DNA of 6,706 bases. Origin: Microcaldota archaeon (GTDB lineage Archaea > Micrarchaeota > Micrarchaeia > Anstonellales > Bilamarchaeaceae). How positions within the stretch are numbered: position 1 is the stretch's first letter; each line of letters begins with the position of its first letter. The stretch is taken from contig JAHFGR010000065.1 in the NCBI GenBank assembly GCA_023247345.1, forward strand, positions 1-6,706. Reading direction: 5' to 3'. Under the pieces are notes generated by a model. The model made no database searches and had not been told where the DNA came from. It saw only the letters and a list, made by a program, of their open reading frames with translations. Both the position numbers and the translations under genes were made by a program. Positions 1-4,934 of this stretch are shown piece by piece.

Positions 1-270
1 AGAAGTTCGAGAGATTTGTCCAAGGGACAAACAGATCGTGACCGAAGGTCACGAGATGCAAGATTTTTATGGGAAAGAGAAGACGCTTATATTGGCTCTG
101 TTGCTCGCGGCTACGACGACTTCCTCGGCAACAACAGGCAGGATGTTCTCCTCTGTCTCCGGCCGTACGATCGTTTCGGGGTGGCTTTCGTTGATGTTGG
201 CCGTCCTGAAGTGCGAAGCACTTTGGGAGCTAGTGACCAAAGGCCACTGGACGAAGCGACCGAAAAATGA
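1..270 (+). CDS. C-terminal part of a putative DGR-type variable target protein (5' partial)
   Basis: The frame is open from base 1 to a TGA at 268-270, so this is the end of a gene that starts outside the window; the TTG at 16 need not be a start. The last ~90 residues resemble the C-terminus of the 1051-1860 protein: D-A-R-F-LW early on, then a variable stretch, R-QDV, P-x-D-RFGVAFVDVG. From base 106 to 135 ten consecutive codons end in C (CGC GGC TAC GAC GAC TTC CTC GGC AAC AAC), as expected if AAC codons of a template were mutagenised at adenines. Bases 101-200 are 58% GC. After VDVG the protein continues with about 24 residues unrelated to the other copy, because an extra hairpin-bearing segment shifts the frame. 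The role, presumably ligand or surface binding by a C-type-lectin-like tail, is inference; no N-terminal domain or RT gene is visible. Confidence 0.6.
   Translation, partial: RSSRDLSKGQTDRDRRSRDARFLWEREDAYIGSVARGYDDFLGNNRQDVLLCLRPYDRFGVAFVDVGRPEVRSTLGASDQRPLDEATEK
36..54 (+). other. Perfect 8-bp hairpin with GAA loop
   Basis: TCGTGACC (36-43) and GGTCACGA (47-54) are exact reverse complements around GAA. It lies inside the partial reading frame, about 50 bases upstream of the run of NNC codons. No T-run follows, so it is not an intrinsic terminator. It could form in RNA or as a DNA cruciform. Confidence 0.7.
103..200 (+). other. Variable-region-like segment, copy 1
   Basis: This GC-rich tail (about 58% GC) matches the tail at 1726-1827 in its fixed blocks, most clearly TCGTTTCGGG followed by GTGG (171-184) and TTGATGTTGG (191-200). 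Between them, first and second codon positions differ widely while third positions are mostly pyrimidine. This is the pattern of an adenine-mutagenised AAC-rich template. Some third positions also differ (T against C), so the two copies are not simple products of one identical template. The DGR reading rests on pattern, not on a visible template or RT. Confidence 0.5.
204..228 (+). other. 11-bp hairpin with GAA loop just after variable segment
   Basis: Bases 204-214 pair with 218-228 around a GAA loop: nine Watson-Crick pairs and two G-T(U) wobbles, with a perfect 6-bp apical stem AAGTGC/GCACTT. It begins four bases after the end of the conserved TTGATGTTGG block. In the Bordetella phage DGR, a hairpin/cruciform with a GA-rich loop just downstream of the variable region is needed for target recognition; position and loop are comparable here, but the function is inferred. 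The second copy (1828 onward) lacks it. Confidence 0.6.
230..250 (+). other. Second downstream hairpin with AAA loop
   Basis: Bases 230-238 pair with 242-250 around AAA, with one A-C mismatch and one G-T wobble. It follows the 204-228 hairpin directly, within the segment that copy 1 has and copy 2 lacks. A competing pairing CTTTGG (221-226) with CCAAAG (237-242) is also possible, so the exact fold is uncertain. Confidence 0.4.
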
Positions 271-283
271 GTAAAATTCTTAA
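255..283 (+). repeat. Shared 3' flank of variable tails, copy 1
   Basis: AGCGACCG (255-262) is followed by GAGTAAAATTCTTAA (269-283). The same two blocks occur at 1828-1860 in the same order after the other variable tail, with small indels. The repeat crosses the stop codon into the intergenic space, so the conservation is at DNA level and suggests duplication of a cassette. Confidence 0.6.
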
Positions 284-296
284 TTAAGCTAGTAAT

Positions 297-569
297 TCAT
301 TTTTTCGATTTCCATCTTTCGATTATATCGAAAATCTCATTTTTTCTATCGAAATTTAGGCTAACTTCCAACCCATAACCTGTGGGTTTTTTAATAAGAA
401 AGCCATCTTTGATAAGTTGTTCAGCAGCTTCCTTTATCTTTTTTGCCATATGGGACGGTGCGCCCTTCTGGATATTATCAAAACTGGTATGTTTTGCTTT
501 CCACCAGCCATGACGTGCAAATTTATCAAGTACCCAAGGAACAATATCTTCGTCCACCAAATCAGGCAT
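297..569 (-). CDS. Small conserved winged-helix-like archaeal protein
   Basis: This 90-residue soluble protein has no signal peptide or membrane segment. Its core (about residues 8-72) reads as helix, a W-W-K-A-K-H-T motif with S-F-D-N (22-32), a helix-turn-helix-like stretch rich in Lys (43-57), and a G-F-L-I-K-K-P-T-G-Y-G-L-E-V-S-L-N strand pair (56-72) like the wing of a winged-helix fold. It resembles small uncharacterised archaeal proteins I remember with the same GxxKKPTxYGLxVSLN ending; that recollection could not be checked. A DNA-binding or nucleic-acid role is inferred. The ATG at 569 is the only good start. The gene is divergent from the regulator at 634 and ends 26 bases from the stop of the convergent partial gene. 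Confidence 0.7.
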   Translation of the reverse strand: MPDLVDEDIVPWVLDKFARHGWWKAKHTSFDNIQKGAPSHMAKKIKEAAEQLIKDGFLIKKPTGYGLEVSLNFDRKNEIFDIIERWKSKK

Positions 570-598
570 GCATGTACACCAGAATATACATTGAACGT

Positions 599-614
599 AT
601 ATATTTATAAATAG
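599..614. promoter_or_regulatory. Palindromic TATA region shared by divergent genes
   Basis: TATTTATAAATA (602-613) is a perfect 12-base palindrome. Its centre lies about 26 bases before the ATG at 634, the archaeal TATA-to-start distance, which predicts a leaderless mRNA for the plus-strand regulator. Read on the minus strand it lies 33-44 bases before the ATG at 569, so it may also serve that gene with a short leader. It could double as a binding site for the regulator. Confidence 0.6.
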
Positions 615-633
615 TCATATTCTTAAAATAAAT

Positions 634-963
634 ATGGAAAAATCATTATTACTTGAATTTTTAGGAGATACACCTTTACTTAGAATAATTGATTTTTTAA
701 TTGAGAATCGTATCTTTGATTACACAAAAACAGAGATAGCAGAAAATGCAGGTATATCAAGGGCATCTTTATACAAAGTTTGGCCCATGGTTGAGCAATA
801 CGACCTTGTAAAAAAAAGCAGAAAAATTGGCAATACAATTTTGTATAAATTGAATAAGGAGAACCCAGTGGTTCAAGAGCTTATTGAGTTAGATTTTAAG
901 ATTAGCAAAGAGTATGCCGATACTCTTATAAAGAAGCAAATGATAGTTGCTAGTTCAGCTTAA
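634..963 (+). CDS. Winged helix-turn-helix transcriptional regulator
   Basis: This 109-residue protein has a typical winged-HTH layout: an N-terminal helix LLRIIDFLIENR (15-26), an HTH at about 32-57 (T-K-T-E-I-A-E-N-A-G-I-S-R-A-S-L-Y-K), a wing around 58-73 with LVKKSRKIGNTILYKLN, and a C-terminal helix (77-103) rich in charged residues that may dimerise. It belongs to the broad ArsR/MarR-like archaeal wHTH group; effector and targets are unknown, and I see no metal-binding cysteine cluster. The start at 634 is supported by a TATA box about 26 bases upstream and by the lack of any upstream Shine-Dalgarno motif, which suggests a leaderless transcript. It may autoregulate through the palindromic TATA region and may control the divergent gene at 297-569. 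Confidence 0.8.
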   Translation: MEKSLLLEFLGDTPLLRIIDFLIENRIFDYTKTEIAENAGISRASLYKVWPMVEQYDLVKKSRKIGNTILYKLNKENPVVQELIELDFKISKEYADTLIKKQMIVASSA

Positions 964-1011
964 TTTTTTGAGAATTGCATAAAGCGAATTTTAGACTAAA
1001 GGCACGTCGGA

Positions 1012-1026
1012 GCGAAAGTTATTAAA
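1012..1026 (+). promoter_or_regulatory. BRE-TATA promoter of the variable-tail gene
   Basis: A purine-rich BRE-like GCGAAAG (1012-1018) directly precedes TTATTAAA (1019-1026). The TATA centre is about 28 bases before the ATG at 1051, so transcription should start at or within a few bases of the start codon. No Shine-Dalgarno motif precedes the ATG. Confidence 0.55.
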
Positions 1027-1050
1027 GCATATCATTACTAATTTTATAAC

Positions 1051-1860
1051 ATGAATAGATTAGCAAGAAACGGATTGGCAGTGAGCAATGGGCAAACGCG
1101 AGCGAGCGACCCATTCGGCAAATACAAACGCGAAACAGTACACAAAGTAAGAACCCCAGGTGTTACAGGCCAATCCTTAGCTGAAAGAGTAAAACGAGCA
1201 AGGGAAATGCTAAGAAGCATGAAGCCAGAGGTCGTAAGCCAGATAATAGAATTTCATAAAGATCTAAATTTATTTCAAGCACTCGCTTTAGCTAAGCAAG
1301 AAGGAAAGTTAATTGTTCCAAATTTTGTTCATGATGGAATTTTAACAGAAACAACAGATCAGCGATACTTAGAACAAAATTACCCAGTATGGACAGGAAC
1401 TTTAATCATTTACGAAGAACCAGATGTGCCATTTGGGAAAAAAGTTCTTTTTCAAGGACTCACTTTCACAGTACCAGAGCAATTCCAAGGAAAAGCAAAC
1501 TGCGCATTAGTAATAGAATACCCGTATTTTGAACTAATACTAGGAAATAACAGATATGAAATTAGAGTACCAGATGAGGCAAATATTCGTCTAATAGAAG
1601 ATTTTCCAAAGAAAGATGGTTGGTACATGCCTGACGATGAAACAAAGATTCCTCACGGTAAAGAAGTAGGAGCAAGTTCAGATTCCAGACATCTTTGGAG
1701 ATTAGACGTTTCATCTCACTTGGGTCTTCTGGTCCGCGTCGTTGGCGTCGTCTACGACGGGAGGAGGGACGTCTTCCTATTCGGGGATCCGTCCGTTCGT
1801 TTCGGGATGGCGTTGGTTGATGTTGGGAGCGACCGTGCCAAAAGAGGAGTAAATTCTTAA
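1051..1860 (+). CDS. Putative DGR target protein with GC-rich variable C-terminus
   Basis: This 269-residue protein has no signal peptide or membrane helix. Residues 1-40 are basic and low in complexity. Residues 42-100 are helical (KRAREMLRSMKPEVVSQII, then FQALALAKQEGKLIVPNF). Residues 110-205 are rich in beta strand (VWTGTLIIYEEP, GKKVLFQGLTFTVPEQF, WYMPDDE at 191-197). Residues 209-259 form the tail: S-D-S-R-H-LW-R, variable 218-248, fixed RFGMALVDVG (250-259). The body is AT-rich (bases 1321-1420 are 32% GC) whereas 1731-1830 are 62% GC. Codons at 1735-1758 (CGC GTC GTT GGC GTC GTC TAC GAC) all end in C or T, as AAC/AAT-derived codons would. I recall related DGR-type proteins from CPR and DPANN genomes ending in LWR...RPS-RFGV. 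Ligand, template and RT are not visible. The stop is 23 bases from the convergent csaA stop. Confidence 0.65.
   Translation: MNRLARNGLAVSNGQTRASDPFGKYKRETVHKVRTPGVTGQSLAERVKRAREMLRSMKPEVVSQIIEFHKDLNLFQALALAKQEGKLIVPNFVHDGILTETTDQRYLEQNYPVWTGTLIIYEEPDVPFGKKVLFQGLTFTVPEQFQGKANCALVIEYPYFELILGNNRYEIRVPDEANIRLIEDFPKKDGWYMPDDETKIPHGKEVGASSDSRHLWRLDVSSHLGLLVRVVGVVYDGRRDVFLFGDPSVRFGMALVDVGSDRAKRGVNS
1726..1827 (+). other. Variable-region-like segment, copy 2
   Basis: This is the GC-rich C-terminal coding tail (about residues 226-259). It aligns with 103-200 in fixed blocks (AGG-GAC/GAT, CCG, CGTTTCGGG, GTTGATGTTGG) but differs in nearly all first and second positions of the NNC/NNT codons at 1738-1758. 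At protein level this gives VVGVVYD here against GYDDFLGNN in copy 1. Composition changes sharply relative to the upstream part of the same gene. Confidence 0.5.
1828..1860 (+). repeat. Shared 3' flank of variable tails, copy 2
   Basis: AGCGACCG (1828-1835) and GAGTAAATTCTTAA (1847-1860) match the blocks at 255-262 and 269-283. Here AGCGACCG follows the conserved GTTGATGTTGGG directly, without the ~53-base hairpin segment of copy 1. The reading frame runs through the repeat to the TAA at 1858-1860. Confidence 0.6.
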
Positions 1861-1883
1861 AGATTAAAAAAACCATCTATAAC

Positions 1884-2213
1884 TTAGGCTAGTTTTAATC
1901 CGTTTTTCACCTTTCTTTCAGGCATTGCAAGCACTACGCCTTCTTCTGTTACAAATCCAGTTGTAAGCACTTCTGATGTAAAGTTTGCTATTTGCTTAGT
2001 CGGAAAGTTTACAACGCATAGCACTTGTTTTCCAATTAGCTCTTCTTTTTTATATAATTTAATCTGCGCACTCGACCTTTTTGTTCCGAGCTCGCCTAAA
2101 TCTATCCATAATTTATACGCTGGCTTCTTTGCTTCTGGAAAATCTTCCACTCGAATTACAGTGCCAACTCTTAACTCTACTTTTTCAAAATCTTGCCATG
2201 TTATTTGTTGCAT
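1884..2213 (-). CDS. csaA: CsaA-family tRNA-binding-domain protein
   Basis: This 109-residue protein matches the CsaA/Trbp111-type OB-fold over its whole length: ITWQDFEKVELRVGTVI at the N-terminus, then D-F-P-E-A-K-K-P-A-Y-K-LWIDLGELG, the hallmark SSAQI, L-I-G-K-Q-V-L-C-V-V-N-F-P, SEVL and a terminal NGLKLA. CsaA is a dimeric cytosolic tRNA-binding protein implicated in chaperone or export functions in bacteria; its role in archaea is uncertain. One residue present in typical CsaA after SSAQI (usually Thr) seems missing here. I chose ATG 2213 over the in-frame GTG at 2222 because the GTG overlaps the ribosome binding site. It lies downstream of the radical SAM gene in the same direction and is almost certainly co-transcribed. 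Confidence 0.9.
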   Translation of the reverse strand: MQQITWQDFEKVELRVGTVIRVEDFPEAKKPAYKLWIDLGELGTKRSSAQIKLYKKEELIGKQVLCVVNFPTKQIANFTSEVLTTGFVTEEGVVLAMPERKVKNGLKLA

Positions 2214-2220
2214 ATTATTC

Positions 2221-2226
2221 ACCTCA
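2221..2226 (-). promoter_or_regulatory. Shine-Dalgarno GAGGTG for csaA
   Basis: GAGGTG lies seven bases before the ATG at 2213 and right after the radical SAM stop codon (2229-2231). It decides the csaA start and shows SD-led initiation at an internal operon gene, unlike the leaderless operon heads in this window. Confidence 0.75.
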
Positions 2227-2228
2227 AA

Positions 2229-4016
2229 TTATACTGGCCATGTTCCTCTGCTTAGCATTTGTCTTGTTTTTTCTATTCCATTTGCTCTAATCATCAATTC
2301 CCATCTCAATGTTTCCAAATCATCCGCACTCCAATTATCAGTTGCCATAGTCGCTCGCTCATGCGACCATCCAGTATCGTAATCGCGAACTACAAATCGC
2401 TGTTGAAATTCCCACATGCGCGTGCCCGGCAACGGTGTAACTATAAATGGATTCGCATATTCCATTCCTGAGCCAATAAGCTTAATAGCATAATCAATTG
2501 TTCTTCTTATTTGATCTACGCTTTCTATATATGTGTTATCTCCTGGTTGTTTTGGAGGATTAACAAATCCGAGCATAAAACCTCCCGTTACCTTAATGCC
2601 AACTTCTGCAAATATACTAACAATTTCCATAGTTGCCTGTTGCATTACATTAATTGTTGGCTTGTTAGAATTTCCAAGGCTTTCTTCATTTGCTGATTCT
2701 ACAGCAAGATAAACGCTATAGCATCCACTTTCTGCCATTGACTTAATAAAACTTTTAGCATTTATGCCAGCTTCGAGCGATCTGATTACGTTTTTGTAAA
2801 TCTGGCTTCTTTGTTCTGCCTCGGAAAGCGTTGCAAGAAATTCCTTTCCTTTATGCAATAAAATAAGATTAAATAGGCTTAGTCCGCCTTCTTCAACCCA
2901 AGGAAGATCTTGCTTTTTCAGAACTTCGAAAACTTGCAATGCATAAAGTGGATCATGCAAAAGATGATCGTCTTCTAATAAAACTTCTGTAACCCCATGC
3001 TTTTTTAGATCTGAAAGATGCTGGTCAAACCAATCTGTGCCCAACGCTCGCCACGGTCCATTGATCATAGGTATGTAGCAGAAATCGCATCCAACATTAC
3101 AGCCAATTGTTGAGAATATTTGCGCCCATGCACCATTGCTTCGCATTCTCGCGCCAGCAGAATGATAAGGCGATGAGTACAAATCCACATTTAGCAGACC
3201 GAAATCAGGAAGCGGGAAAACATCTAGTTTATCTGAAAGCGGGCGAGAAGGACGAATACTTATGTAACTATTTGTGGAGGTTCTAACTAGCTCGCCATTT
3301 TTTCTGTATGCTAAACCCATGACTTTGGATACTGATACTTCGTTGTTTGTTAGCGCGTTTAATATTTTTGTGAACGATCTATCTGATTCGTTTATACAAA
3401 TAATGTCTATCGGCGAATCAGCTAATGCGTTTTTCCAATCTCCGCTGGTATGAGCTCCACCGCCTATAACTACTATGCCTTTGTCTATTGATTTTACCAA
3501 ATCTGCAAGCGCACGTGCATTTCCCCATTGTACAGTATAATTGCACTGGATGCCAACAATGTCAGGTTGAAATTTTTCAATCATTTTCCTGATCAGCGCA
3601 TCTGTTAGTCCATATCTCAATAGTTTCCCGCCATTCGGCAGGTACAAGAGAGGTTCTTCTTGGTCCCAACCTTCGAATGGTGCATCAACTATTTTTATTT
3701 CATATCCTGCTCTTTTTGCTTGCGTAGCAATGCGTACTAATCCAATTGGCGTTCCAGCGCGTTTCATAATCTCTTCGTTTTCTATTCCGATTGCCCTCAA
3801 CGGGCTATCGTCCGGTGCTGGTTCAATTAATCGCGTATATGGTGGAACAAACAACAAAATTCTTGGAGCTTCACCAGTTGTTCTTCTCTGAATGCCGTTT
3901 TTACTTTTTAGTAGCGAATCGCCTATCTCGCTTACAAGCGGCGTACGGAGTGAGCTGCATGAAAATTTTGGTCTTGAAGCAGCATGCATACCTTTATCTC
4001 TTAATTGTGTTTGCAT
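2229..4016 (-). CDS. B12-binding-type radical SAM protein, substrate unknown
   Basis: This 595-residue protein has the layout of class B radical SAM enzymes. After a non-conserved N-terminus (1-50), residues 52-225 look like a Rossmann-type cobalamin-binding domain: RILLFVPPY, TPIGLVRIATQAKRAGYEIKIVD-like helix and strand, PDIVGIQC, IVVIGGGAHT (181-190) and a N-E-S-D stretch near 209. Residues ~298-540 are the radical SAM barrel, with the 4Fe-4S ligands Cys306, Cys310 and Cys313 in GCNVGCDFCY (CX3CX2C), L-L-E-D-D-H (346-351), V-E-S-A-N-E (439-444), GGFMLGF (478-484) and TPLPGTRMW (527-535). Such enzymes typically methylate or rearrange unactivated carbons using SAM and cobalamin; the substrate cannot be told from sequence. 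Ten or more starts are possible in the poorly conserved first 50 residues; ATG 4016 fits a TATA box 22-34 bases upstream and a leaderless mRNA. csaA follows after 15 bases. Confidence 0.88.
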   Translation of the reverse strand: MQTQLRDKGMHAASRPKFSCSSLRTPLVSEIGDSLLKSKNGIQRRTTGEAPRILLFVPPYTRLIEPAPDDSPLRAIGIENEEIMKRAGTPIGLVRIATQAKRAGYEIKIVDAPFEGWDQEEPLLYLPNGGKLLRYGLTDALIRKMIEKFQPDIVGIQCNYTVQWGNARALADLVKSIDKGIVVIGGGAHTSGDWKNALADSPIDIICINESDRSFTKILNALTNNEVSVSKVMGLAYRKNGELVRTSTNSYISIRPSRPLSDKLDVFPLPDFGLLNVDLYSSPYHSAGARMRSNGAWAQIFSTIGCNVGCDFCYIPMINGPWRALGTDWFDQHLSDLKKHGVTEVLLEDDHLLHDPLYALQVFEVLKKQDLPWVEEGGLSLFNLILLHKGKEFLATLSEAEQRSQIYKNVIRSLEAGINAKSFIKSMAESGCYSVYLAVESANEESLGNSNKPTINVMQQATMEIVSIFAEVGIKVTGGFMLGFVNPPKQPGDNTYIESVDQIRRTIDYAIKLIGSGMEYANPFIVTPLPGTRMWEFQQRFVVRDYDTGWSHERATMATDNWSADDLETLRWELMIRANGIEKTRQMLSRGTWPV

Positions 4017-4037
4017 GATTACTTTTATGTCTTTAGG

Positions 4038-4050
4038 TTTAAATAAAAAT
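4038..4050 (-). promoter_or_regulatory. TATA box of the radical SAM-csaA operon
   Basis: On the minus strand these bases read ATTTTTATTTAAA, 22-34 bases before the ATG at 4016. No Shine-Dalgarno motif lies between, so the mRNA is probably leaderless or has a leader of a few bases. Confidence 0.5.
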
Positions 4051-4090
4051 TTAGCCTTAACTGTTCGGTATTTAGTAAAAATTGCTTAAA

Positions 4091-4132
4091 CACTAATATT
4101 TTTAAATCTTTTCACTAATAAAACAATAGTGA
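4091..4132 (+). promoter_or_regulatory. Promoter and likely operator of the RHH-PIN operon
   Basis: CACTAATA occurs twice, at 4091-4098 and 4113-4120, exactly 22 bases (two helical turns) apart. The two copies flank the TATA-like TTTTTAAAT (4099-4107). TCACTA (4112-4117) also forms an inverted repeat with TAGTGA (4127-4132). RHH antitoxins commonly bind tandem or inverted half-sites over their own promoter, so this is a good candidate operator. The TATA element sits about 26 bases before 4130, predicting a transcript that begins just before the ATG at 4138. Confidence 0.6.
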
Positions 4133-4137
4133 TTAAT

Positions 4138-4470
4138 ATGAAAAACACAACCTATATACATTTGCCAAATATTGTAAAAGAGAAAGCAGAAATGCTTGTT
4201 GATGCAGGTTTGTATGGTAACATGAGCGAGCTGATAAGAGAGGCAGTACGAAACTATGTCGAACAGCAAAAGATAAGCACTGTTGATCTTGCAGTTGAAC
4301 TTTATAAAAAGGAAAAGGTTTCGCTTGGAAAAGCAGCAGCAATAGCAGGAGTAAGCTATGATGAGATGCTTGATGTTCTTTATTTACGCGGGGTACAGCC
4401 AAAATTTGAACCAACTACTAAAAACGAGGGAGAAAAGGAATTAGAAAAGGCAAAGAGGCTACTTAAGTGA
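4138..4470 (+). CDS. RHH/UPF0175-type antitoxin
   Basis: This 110-residue protein pairs two small DNA-binding modules. The N-terminal part is a ribbon-helix-helix: strand T-T-Y-I-H-L-P, helix N-I-V-K-E-K-A-E-M-L-V, then helix M-S-E-L-I-R-E-A-V-R-N-Y-V-E. Residues ~50-90 (VDLAVELYKKEKVSLGKAAAIAG, then LRG) match the UPF0175 family, which is found beside DUF3368 PIN proteins. The charged Lys/Glu C-terminus (~95-110) probably binds the toxin. The partner gene overlaps its stop by four bases (GTGA), typical of a translationally coupled toxin-antitoxin pair. I prefer ATG 4138; the GTG at 4129 would add three residues (MIN) and lies inside the likely operator, though a leaderless GTG start is not excluded. 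Likely function is neutralising the PIN protein and repressing the operon. Confidence 0.85.
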   Translation: MKNTTYIHLPNIVKEKAEMLVDAGLYGNMSELIREAVRNYVEQQKISTVDLAVELYKKEKVSLGKAAAIAGVSYDEMLDVLYLRGVQPKFEPTTKNEGEKELEKAKRLLK

Positions 4471-4934
4471 CCAAGGTTGTTTTAGATACTTCTTGCATAT
4501 CAACATTTATCAGAATCGATGGTGTAAATTTACTAGTTAAAATTCTAGAATCGAATGAGATTTTTATTACTGAACAGATAGCTCAAGAACTTAAACTAAG
4601 CAAAATTGAAGTTCTTAGAAATTTTAATCACCAGAAAATTAAAATAAAATCTGCTGATAGTTCTATTGCTGAAAAATACAATATCCATATTGGTGAAGCA
4701 TCGGTGATAATGTTTGCAAAGAAAAATAACGCGTTTGCAATAATAGATGATAAAAAAGCACGACAAGCTGCCATAAAAGAAGGCATTGATTTTATTGGAA
4801 CAGCGACTTTAATAAAGCTCGGAATAGAAAGAAAAATTATCAAGAAAGAAGAGATTGAAAAAATATTAGAAGAGATAACTACCAAGGGCAAATTATATCT
4901 AAGTGAAGAAATTATTGCATGGTTAATGGAGTAA
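4467..4934 (+). CDS. PIN-domain ribonuclease toxin (DUF3368-like)
   Basis: This 155-residue protein is a single PIN domain with a C-terminal extension. Candidate metal-binding acids are all present: Asp7 (VVLDTS), Glu41 (QIAQEL), Glu77 (HIGEAS) and Asp94/Asp95 (IIDDKKAR), so the nuclease should be intact. The I-G-x-A-x-L-I-K-L segment (~110-118) and a short helix-rich tail fit the DUF3368 group of VapC-like proteins. It should cleave RNA, with Mg2+ or Mn2+, when not bound by the antitoxin encoded just upstream; the specific RNA target is unknown. It starts at a GTG overlapping the antitoxin stop codon and ends at 4934, with no gap before the stop of the convergent HTH gene. Confidence 0.85.
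   Translation: MTKVVLDTSCISTFIRIDGVNLLVKILESNEIFITEQIAQELKLSKIEVLRNFNHQKIKIKSADSSIAEKYNIHIGEASVIMFAKKNNAFAIIDDKKARQAAIKEGIDFIGTATLIKLGIERKIIKKEEIEKILEEITTKGKLYLSEEIIAWLME

Noticed and set aside
221..242. CTTTGG/CCAAAG inverted repeat as a terminator
   Set aside because: The loop is ten bases, no T-run follows, and it competes with the better stems at 204-228 and 230-250.
38..274. Alternative reading frame over the left GC-rich tail, ending at a TAA in the shared flank
   Set aside because: The corresponding frame in copy 2 is closed by a TAG near 1711, while the other frame is continuous with the 1051 gene body and shares LW and RFG-A-VDVG with copy 1. The similar ending is a by-product of DNA conservation.
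1..283. Copy 1 as the DGR template repeat for copy 2
   Set aside because: Differences between the copies occur at many positions where copy 1 has G, C or T, and copy 1 has few adenines at the variable positions. It fits a second target better than a template.
1562..1876. Minus-strand Arg-rich reading frame
   Set aside because: It is the shadow of the GC-rich variable tail of the plus-strand gene and has no recognisable domain or promoter.
2220..2222. GTG 2222 as the csaA start
   Set aside because: It overlaps the GAGGTG ribosome binding site, which is correctly spaced for ATG 2213.
4129..4131. GTG 4129 as the antitoxin start
   Set aside because: It adds only three residues and overlaps the inverted repeat of the likely operator; ATG 4138 begins the RHH strand more naturally. 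A leaderless GTG start cannot be fully excluded.
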